64,000 nt of DNA. Origin: Phoronis australis (taxonomy: Eukaryota > Phoronida > Phoronidae). A program made the position numbers and the translations under genes. This document shows, piece by piece, positions 11,482 to 20,100 of the stretch. The stretch is from contig NMRA01000150.1 of the NCBI GenBank assembly GCA_002633005.1, forward strand, positions 262,434 through 326,433, given 5' to 3'. The notes below the pieces were generated by a model. It made no database searches, was not told the origin of the DNA, and worked only from the letters and a program-made list of their open reading frames with translations. How positions within the stretch are numbered: the first letter of the stretch is position 1; each line of letters starts with the position of its first letter.

Positions 11482-11760
11482 TACTCGGGAACCCAATAGT
11501 CGTCCGCCTCAGCATAAAACCGGCTTGTTGTCGTACTCACCCAATTATTCTATTTCAAAGTTATGCTCTGAATAGGATTTGATTTAAGTCTCACAAATAT
11601 ATAGTATTCTTTGATCTAAACGTTTTCTTTTACTTAAGCCGAGCTGTTCAACTGTGCATTGCTTTTCGGCAGCCATGGTCGTCAAATGCTGCCGCCTTTT
11701 GAAAGAACAGAAAACCCACACAGAAAAAGGCCAAGAAAATAGTGAAAAGTGGTTTGCAGC
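11482..11760 (-). repeat. C-family repeat, copy 3 (single arm)
   Basis: Matches the left arm of the 10172 element at about 90 percent by eye and continues further inward, through GCTGCCGCCTTTTGAAAG to GAAAATAGTGAAAAGTGG. It has no facing partner, so it is a solo or truncated copy. The 30-codon ORF is intact at 11584-11676 on the minus strand (MAAEKQCTVEQLGL), with N-to-K, N-to-D and S-to-T changes relative to copies 1 and 2. Confidence 0.75.
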
Positions 11761-11890
11761 AACTCTATTTCAACCACAAACTGTTTTACTGGTATGATAT
11801 CGATTTTTAAATCGATTAAAATTGATTTAGAAATTAGAATTTCAGTTCTGGAAGATAAATCGCAATTGTTTTATTCCAGATAGACCTTGC

Positions 11891-12136
11891 TTATTTTGTA
11901 TTTGTGACCTCTTTAATTGACTTTTTTCTCTTGTTGTTCTTAACACCAATTATTTCTGCTGTCCTTTTTCTTTTCAATTTCTCTTCATTCTCTGTTAACA
12001 CCTTGTCAGCCAAAACAGAATCCCGTAACCCTTTGAGACTTGGCCGGCCGAAGTTGATCATTGAACCTCGATACAATTGTTCTAATAAATTACCCATAAT
12101 TGTATTGTTTGATTTTTTCTCATCTTTAACTGGCTT
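11891..12136 (-). CDS. Orphan terminal exon, basic C-terminus, unidentified
   Basis: On the minus strand a good acceptor (TTATGATTGCAG) opens an 82-codon exon ending in TAA, with AATAAA about 16 nt after the stop. It starts KPVKDEKKSNNTIMGNLLEQ, continues with LYRGSMINFGRPSLKGLRDS and ends in a lysine/arginine-rich tail containing KRKR and NKRKK, suggestive of a nuclear or nucleolar protein. I do not recognise the family. Upstream exons would lie to the right. The first-exon-like unit at 17511-17544 (minus) ends in phase 1 while this exon begins in phase 0, so they cannot join directly. It could also be a gene fragment carried by repeats. Confidence 0.5.
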   Translation of the reverse strand, partial: KPVKDEKKSNNTIMGNLLEQLYRGSMINFGRPSLKGLRDSVLADKVLTENEEKLKRKRTAEIIGVKNNKRKKSIKEVTNTK

Positions 12137-12435
12137 CTGCAATCATAAATAAATAAATAAATACCCAAGTTGCAATTGAATTTTATTGCTCAATCTCTTC
12201 TTTTATTTTTGATTATGTCATGCTGTGTTGTATGTATAACAATGCAATATAGTGAAATAAAGTCAATGTTTTGCTTTATTGGTGGCCATTCTCTATCAAT
12301 TTAAGTATTTTAATTTTCTTCAAATAAATTCAAAATGCTTTAACCAAAAATTTCAACATAAATGTTGAGCTCATTACTTTGTTTTGCAATAAAAAAACAA
12401 GTGGACAATATTTTGATGACCAAGGCATGGGCCGA

Positions 12436-12829
12436 AACTGTTAAGCACCCAGCGTGTTCCATTTGTCTGCTGCGTGTTTCCTTTGGCCTAACAGGTGTCG
12501 GTTAGTGCCTGGGACAAATACAATGCATAAACAATCTCTGGGTTGCTTTTTGTTCCGTCTGAAGAAAATTTAATTTCGAAAATATCTTCTGAAAATGAAC
12601 AAAAAAGTGCATTAGTAAAATCTACAAGTTTTTAAGTGGTCTCAAAAAACAGTCGGTAAATGCATTAATTTTAGTCTGAGTTCTTCCATGCGTGTTTCTC
12701 CCGAGAGGTTAGTACCTAACGTGCAGACGAGCACTCCATATTGGAACGCTAAGTCCCGCGTGGCTACGCTGCACGCGAAAGAAGATGGCGGACAACCTTT
12801 GGAGCCTGACGACGATAGGTATCCGGACG
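12436..12829 (+). repeat. Repeat A, left copy (inverted partner at 17500-17896)
   Basis: About 394 bp, roughly 85 percent identical by eye to the reverse complement of 17500-17896. Landmarks are AAAGTGCATTAGTAAAATC, TACCTAACGTGCAGACGAG, GGAACGCTAAGTCCCGCGTG and AAGATGGCGGAC. Its GC- and CpG-rich end contains a first-exon-like unit, so it looks like a duplicated promoter. Confidence 0.85.
12785..12818 (+). other. First-exon-like unit in repeat A (MADNLWSLTTI, donor)
   Basis: AAGATGGCGGAC, a YY1-like start context, opens 11 codons (MADNLWSLTTI) and then G|GTATCC in phase 1. The inverted copy has MADELWSLTKI and G|GTAACC. Reading frame and donor GT are preserved in both copies. No known protein is recognised from so few residues. 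Confidence 0.3.
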
Positions 12830-13139
12830 GAGTTGCAAGGTACCGTTGATACCTGAATGTTTGCCATAGTGTTACAATATGAACGGTTCTACCAAATACG
12901 TTTTTTAATAAGATTTCATTTTTATGAGCCAAAATAACTCTGGCTGATAAAAATCTTTATTTTAATCTTTTGAACAGGAAATAGAGTACCCCGCAACTGC
13001 ATGCAAGGGTCACGGGTCAGCCACAGGCGGGATGGGCCACCCAACACACAACGTCAGGAATCATACATTTAGATTTCACATCTAACTTTAATCTTTTCAT
13101 CTGCTTTTCACAAGAGAGATATTAACCAACTTTTGCGGT
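12830..13139. other. Nothing recognised
   Basis: Spacer between repeat A and the palindromic array, with no exon-like segment. Confidence 0.5.
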
Positions 13140-16100
13140 GCAATACACTGTAGCTTTGCTTGCCAGATTACTAGGTCCGATCTGTCAACGGCCAGACCGA
13201 GCGCGCTGTGACGTGTCAAACTAGCAGAAACAAAAGATATTTCACTTTTTGTCCAAAGAAAGCTTCTTTTGTTAAAAGTTTCTATATCTAGAATCGTTTT
13301 TCGTGCTTTTCACTGTTCAAAAACTATACTAACGTTTTTTGTGTCTCTCACTTGGCTTCAGTTGACACCACTCGACGAGTGTTTGAGAAGCCGCGCCTAG
13401 CCCCTAATTCATTGGCAACGGTCTAACGATGTTTTGAAAATTGACTCAGTGACAAAACTTTCGTCTATATTGTAATTACTGATTGTTGACAACTTTCTGC
13501 TGATTCCATAGAATACAATCCGAAGCTATTAGCGTCTCAAAACATAAAGTTTCTAGGGCTATACCTGACTAGTGAAGAGGTCGAGACAATACTTAACGCT
13601 AATGAAAAGAAATTAATTTCATTTGACGTGTACCCAGCAGCTCTAGCAAAACCATTACCTCTTCTACGTGTATCTAGAAAGTTATAAGCCAATTTTTACG
13701 GCTTAATAGACTGTAGGTTTACTTGGTCCGGTTTGGGGCGGACCGAGTGCGCTAATTAAGACGTCATCAAACTTGCGGAATCTGAATATTTCAAAAGTTC
13801 TTTCAACTTTTCTTCAAAGATCGCTTTTTGTGTTCACATTTTTGACATCTACAGTCGTTTTTCGTGCTTTTCAGGGTTCAAAAATAATTACAATTTCTTG
13901 TATCGTTGTTTAACTAAATTTTACTTGGGCTGGCTACGTATAAGGTCCAGACAGCACACTTAACGCCATGCAATGAAAAGTACTTTATTTCGTTTGACAT
14001 GTACCCAGCAGCTCCAACAAAGCCATTATCCCTTCTAAGTGTCTTTAGAAAGTTGATAATACTGTAGGAATCAAGGGAAATGCTTGATTTTTAGAGGAAA
14101 AAACAGAAAAAATTTCCGACCTCCCCCCATTCGGTGCTAAGCGCAAATGGTTACGGACAAAATGTTGGGCCCCCCTTGTGATATCCTAGATCCGCCACTG
14201 AGTTTAGCTTGAAGGTTTACTTGGTCCGGTTTGTCAAGGGCCGGACCGAGTGCGCTGTGAGGTGCTCAAACTAGCAGAATCACAAGACATTTCGCTTTTT
14301 GTCCAAAGAATGCTTCTTTTGTTTAAATTTTCGACATCTAGAATCGTTTTTTGTGCTTTTCACTGTTCAAAAACCATTACATTTTATTGTGTTGTACTGT
14401 GATTGAAGTACCAACTCCCATCACGAGCAGCTAGGGAGGACATAAGACATTTCCGTCAACTTCCCATTTTATAAGGTTGGACAATTAACATGGAAAGACT
14501 CTCTCTAAGTCACGGATGCATTCGCAGTTCCGGTTTGAACGGAAATGGAATTATATCGCTTAAAGAATAAGGAATGTTAGGAGACCGATTTTAGTGAGCA
14601 TGAAAACCAAACTCCATTTTCTGCAGTCATTTGGACACTTCAGTTTAAAAGATTGTCGGGACCCGGCCCGATAAAACTATACTCAAGAAAACAGACAAAG
14701 TAATAATACACATGTTAACTGCCGATTGCGAATCAAAGTACACACAGTTCAACAATGAAATCGCACAGCAATGACCTGTGAGAAAATGTAATGCAAGGTA
14801 CCGATTAGAGGCCAATAATAATAAGAAGAAGAAGCATAGGACGATCGTACCCCGTCGCTTTTTGTTTGAATTTAGATTGCGACGTCCTGGACATAAAACC
14901 AAAATGATGGCGACGTCTTATCAAAGTCGGAAATCTAAAAAAAATTGAAAGAACTCATGAAATATTTCGATTCCGCGAGTTTGATGACGTCAAAGCGCAC
15001 TCCGTCCAGCCGTTAGACCAGACCAAGTAAACCTGCAAGAAGACTAAGTATGATGTCTGGATCTCCTGCGGTAGCCAACCCAAGTAAAACTTAGAAAGGA
15101 TTTTTATACTTTATGTTGAGAGGCTAAAAGCGTCTGACTATTTTCTGTGGAATAGGCATGAAGTTGTCAACGACCAGTAATTACATATGTAGACGAAAAT
15201 TTTGCCACTGAGAGTTTTCAAAACATATCGTTAGACCGTTGCCGCAAGGTTGCTCAACACTCAGCCAAGAGAGATAAAAGAAAACGTATTTTGAAAAGTG
15301 AAAAGCACGATGAATGATTCTAGATAACAAAAATTTGAACAGCAGAAGTATACTTTGGACAAAAAGTGAAATATCTTATGAAATATTCTGATTCTGCCAG
15401 TTTGATGAGGTCCGTCAAAGCACACTTGGGTCCGGGCCGCGAATGGCGAGACCGAACCAATAAGTAAATCTGCAATCAAAAAGACAGTGTACTGAACTGT
15501 AAAAATGGTTGATAACTTTCTTAAGATACATAGATGAGGTAACGGCTTTGTTGGAGCTGCTTGGTACATGTCAATGTAACTAATTATTTTTCATTGGCGT
15601 CAAGTATGCTGTCTGGACTTCGTGGTAGCCATGCCTCAGTGCGCCGGCACTCGGTCGATCAGGCCAGTGACGGGACCCGAACAAGTTCTGCAAACAAAAA
15701 TGCAGTGTATGGAGCTGAAAAAATTGCTTAACAACCTTCTAAAGACACGTAGAAGAGGTTATAGTTTTGTTCTAAATGCTGGGTACATGTGAAATAAAAT
15801 TACTTTTCATTGCGCCAAGTATGTCCGGCGTTTCATGAACTACGTACTTGATAGCCAGTAGGCCTACAACTGTAAAACTTATAAAGAAACTTTGAGACGC
15901 TAATGGGGTGTCGGTGACTGTATTATGTGGAACGAATAAAGGTGTTAATGATCACTTATTACAAATATAGACAAAAATTTTGCCACTGATCAAAAACATC
16001 GGTAGTTGCATGCCTCAAAGATTAGCTGGCCAGCGAGCCCCGGCGGCCGGGTGCCCGGCACTCGCGAAACCAAATGAATGACACGAGAAAACGTAATGGT

Positions 16101-16320
16101 GAAAAGCAGGAAAAACGACTACAAAAAAACGAGGTTGTCGGAACAGAAGAAGGGCCATTGAAGAAAAAGTCAAAGAACCTATGAAATATTTCTATTCTTC
16201 GAGTTCGCGACGTTTAGTCTACGCACCGAGCGCACTCGGGCCGGCCTGTGAAGAGACCGGACCAATTAGTAAACCTGCAAGCAAAACTACAGCATGTTCA
16301 GCCGTAAAATCTGGTTGATA
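13140..16320. mobile_element. Foldback-type palindromic array of subrepeats
   Basis: Three forward units start near 13155, 13722 and 14212. Inverted units end near 15040 (partial), 15475, 15700 (partial) and 16285. A unit carries a GC-rich hairpin (GGTCCGG, spacer, CCGGACC, for example 14223-14247), then GCGCTGTGACG-like sequence, CACTTTTTGTCCAAAGAA, and TCTAGAATCGTTTTTCGTGC. Linker segments with GTACCCAGCAGCTC and TTGCCACTGAGAG-like blocks are inverted too. The symmetry centre is near 14.4-14.9 kb. Long inverted arms built from tandem subrepeats are typical of foldback elements. No transposase is visible. Confidence 0.7.
14058..14199 (-). mobile_element. hAT-like MITE, copy 2, inside the foldback array
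   Basis: Ends TGATATCCTAGATCCGCCACTG, reverse complement CAGTGGCGGATC, a widespread MITE terminus. It shares AATGCTTGATTTTTAGAGG with copy 1 at 2490. Confidence 0.5.
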
Positions 16321-16633
16321 ACTCTCTATGGCTGAAAAGCAGATGCAAACAGTGAAATTTTATGTGAAATCTAAGTGTTTGATTTGTCTGCGTTGTACCT
16401 TTTTGGCTCCAGTTCGCCCCCTCAGTAACTTAATTACTCTATTATCAGTTGTTCAAAGGATTAAAATAAAGATTTTTGTCGACCACATATATTTTTACAC
16501 CATATGGGTTACTCAAATGATAAAAAGCCCATAAAAATGAAATTTGGTTTAGAAAAGTTGCATTTGTCAGACCTGTTCACTATAACACTATGGTAAACAT
16601 TCAGATATCAACGGTACATTGTCACTTGGTCGG

Positions 16634-16725
16634 AGGTATCCGCTACTTCAGTTGTCTGCGAGGTCCGACTGTGTAAGCCGACCAAGTTAACTTGGTCGGG
16701 TGGCCTACTTGGTCTGCCGCTACTG
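16634..16725. repeat. Palindrome-bearing repeat P, copy 2 (inverted)
   Basis: It contains a perfect 22-bp palindrome at 16678-16699 (half-site CCGACCAAGTT). The flanks match 11404-11481 in reverse complement, including GGTGGCCTACTTGGTCTG. Confidence 0.75.
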
Positions 16726-16998
16726 AAGTGAGCTTTGATCGTTAAAGTCATATGATCCGTTTCGAAAAACCGTAAATCTGCATAAAAAATCCTTGAAACA
16801 TATTCTCTGATACTTAATTTTAACTTTTGTCAGTTAAGAGGTCGATCTACCAGTATTGCAGTGTTAGTTTTTATTTTAAAATCTGCGCAATCAAAACAAA
16901 CGAATGGTACCCATTAATGTTGTCGGTGCGGTTTGACCTTTTGGAAACGACACTGTTCCACTGCTACGAAAGGTGTTCACGCACTACAGTACTGTTGT

Positions 16999-17025
16999 AC
17001 CAAGGAGTGTACTAGACTCCTTGGT
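16999..17025. repeat. 10-bp stem-loop upstream of COMMD7
   Basis: ACCAAGGAGT and ACTCCTTGGT are perfect complements around a 7-nt spacer, ending about 60 bp before the COMMD7 start codon. Possible 5'UTR or promoter hairpin. Confidence 0.6.
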
Positions 17026-17068
17026 TGTAGTATACCACCTGATAGGAAATCCCCAGATGCAAGAAGTG

Positions 17069-17096
17069 TCACGTGATGCTTCGACAAGATGGCGAC
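17069..17096 (+). promoter_or_regulatory. E-box and YY1-like site at the COMMD7 start
   Basis: TCACGTGA at 17069-17076 is a palindromic E-box of the USF/MiT type. ACAAGATGGCGACG overlaps the start codon and fits the YY1 consensus AARATGGCGGC with one difference. Such sites are common at TATA-less housekeeping promoters. Function is inferred from sequence only. Confidence 0.45.
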
Positions 17097-17175
17097 GCAA
17101 TTTAATTTCAGCAAGGAGACTCCCCCTGATTCAATGTTTACAGATATTCAGACTTTGAACAAGTTCAAAGATGAG
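17089..17175 (+). CDS. COMMD7: COMMD7 exon 1
   Basis: Encodes 29 residues starting MATQFNFSKE and ending TDIQTLNKFKDE, then GAG|GTTGGA, a weak donor in phase 0. The end aligns with the human MQQLNQLG region, which supports this start over the upstream candidate at 7810. Confidence 0.8.
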
Positions 17176-20100
17176 GTTGGATTTTTTTTAAAAACAGTAC
17201 ATTTTAGTCGATTGAGTGAATGGGATCATTCTTTCAGTCGAGGGTGAGACAGCGAGTCAGTTCTTTAGTGAAAATCACCTAGTCCAAGTTTCGAACCACG
17301 GAGTCATACCTCTTGTTCGAGTCTTGTTGGCAGGCGTCTTAACCAGTCGACCAAAGAGCAATTGCCCTTAGGCGAGTGATTGAGAGAGGCATTTATATTA
17401 CTGCGCCCAATGCAGATTCACTGCAGTTCCGGACCACAGGCCATTCATGACAAAATGGTGTATTGTATTACTCTGGCTCTGACATATAGTCACATATATC
17501 GTCCGGTTACCTATTTTCGTCAGGCTCCAAAGTTCGTCCGCCATCTTGTTTCGCGTGCAGCGCAACCACGCGGGACTTAGCGTTCCAATTTGGAGTTCTC
17601 GTCTGCACGTTAGGTACTAAATTATCGGAAGAGACACGTATCAAAGTAATGAGACAAAAATCGGTGAGTTTACCGATTGTTTTTTAAAACCACTTAAAAA
17701 TCAGTAGATTTTACTAATACACTTTTTTGTGCGTTTTCAGAAGATGTTTTCGAATTTAAATTTTCTTCCGACGGGACACAAAACATGATCCAGGGTTTGT
17801 TTATGCAATGTATCTGTTTTTCCCAGGCACTAGTAGGATCTAGAAGGCCAAAGGAAAAATCCGCAGACAAATGCGATACGCTGGGTTCTTAACATTTTTG
17901 CCTCACGTTCACCATTAAACTGCATTGAAATGTTGTCCAATTGGCTTTTATTGGAAACCACAGTGCAGAGCTCAACATCAAAACTTCAAATCGAGTTTAT
18001 GTCAATAAAAACAGGCTGTTGCAATTTTCATTACTTCGTTGGCCTTTTTCTGCATGTTTCTCAGTTTTTACAAAAGGGGGCAGCATATGACGAACTTAGG
18101 TGTCACAATAAAATGGCTGCCGAAGGCAGTGCACATTTGAAATAACTCGGCACAAATTAAAGAAAACTTCCGAATCGATGAATGCGGTATATCTGTGAGA
18201 GTTAAATCGAATCCTATTCAGATCATAACTTTGAAGTGGAATAATTCGGTGAGTACAACAGCAAGTCGGTTTTATGCTTAGGCGGACGAACATTGGGCTC
18301 CCCAGTATACTCAGAATTTTCTTATCAAATATGCACATGTAGAAAATTTCAGTGTCTCCGGTGGGACTTGAACCCATGTTGCACGAGTGAAAGTCAAGCA
18401 TCTTAACCATTTGGCCAAGAGGCAATTGCTGCTTGGTAAGCGACTTAGAGAGGCTTTATCTGACTTAGCTTTGGCGCAAAGCTGTATACTAAATATTTAT
18501 ACAGCTTTGCACCGATGCATGTAAAAAAGTGGTAAGATAAATTCTGACAAAAAATTAGTGTCATTAAAAATTACTGTCTTCCTGAGTAAACTAAATTATT
18601 TAACGGTGTTGTAAAAAATGGCGTTCTACCGATATTCTGCGGCTAAAGTTGTGGAGCGATCTTTAGCGACGGCTTTCGGCGTCATGAAATATTGTGTCAC
18701 CTATTAGCCAGTTTGTTTTTTCGCTAATTCTTCAATCAACTGCTGTTCTTTCATGAGGTTGCGTACACGTCACAACAAATTATCGGAACTGGCAACACCC
18801 TAGCGTCTTAGAATTTGAAAAGGGCTTTACATATCAGTTGGTGCAAGCCCAATCTCAATAGGCAACTGACACACCACAGGTTGTCATTGTTGGTCTAGTT
18901 CATTGTCACTCCCTGTAACTGACTGTATCTGTGCTTCATTACTTGTTGCTGGGCCTAGCTGGGTGGCCACTTTATTATGACTTCTGAGGATGGTGTGTAA
19001 TAAATGACACTGAAATATGTCAAGTTTTAAAACCGTTGTTGTTTTCGTGAACATATGCTGTTACTTGCTATCATGGAGAACTGGAGAGTATTTGGTATGG
19101 CAAAACATAAAAGTAGCACATTTCCCTTATGTGGAAAATGTGATGTTCGAGCTCAAGTGACTTTAAGCAACTTCAAGCTACTGACTTAGAAATTCAAAAC
19201 AATTAAGTTTATGCCATGCTGACTCAATTTACAACATCTAAGAAGGTGGAGAAGGTTGTCCATTTCAATGAGACCAGTTGGATCCATTTCAATGAGACCA
19301 TCTGGGTCCATTTCACATGTTACCAAATGAACATGTCTCTTGTGTCTGTTTTGTGTTACGGATTTTAGGTACATTGTATTGTTAGTTTCTTTTGCTCTTA
19401 ATCTTTTTGTTCATTTCAGCAATTCACAGAATTGACCGTTATTGTGTTGGCGTTTCTAATGGAGCCAAGCAAGGTAAGCCATGTAGAGTGATTTTCTTAA
19501 TCCTCATATCCCAGTAAGGGGAAGAGTTTTGCTCACTTGTGAGAATCTGTGTAAGGAAATGGAACTTTTTAATTTACGGTGTTCACTCTAATAACTGCCC
19601 ATGCCTTTAGCGCCCCCCATGCGTTTTCGGACTGCTGAAATAAGCGCCCAGTCCACGAACGTATACATGGCGAAAAATGCCTTACCTACAGCGCTAAAAT
19701 TCCACAGTAACGTCTTTAATTTTCATCAATATCTGGCAGTCCTGAAAAAATCATTGTGCGCGGAGTTTCTAGACTACCAGCCTCGCCGCTATGTGTCAGT
19801 ATTTAGTCGTGATTATAGACTTCAAACTTCCACTGTGCTCTAAAAAGAATGCAAGTTTTGCTGATCTTGCAAGAGCGTACCCCACTATGGTCTGGCCTTT
19901 AGAACAGACGTAGCCTACGTGTCAACGGGATTGATTCTTTTCCATAGAGACTCCATATCTTCTCTCTCAACACAGTGAGGGATCTAGGATACCATAAGGG
20001 GGGTCCAACATCCTCGGGGTAGTGGGCAAAGTGCGATTGTATGTGCACAGGCGGCCCAAAAGTTCCGGGGGCCTAGTACATGTATGTACACCTTCTGTTC

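Noticed and set aside
18618-18707. Short ORF MAFYRYSAAKVVERSLATAF with ATG in an AAAATGGCG context
   Set aside because: Resembles a mitochondrial presequence, but it stops after 29 codons with no convincing donor; kept only as a curiosity.
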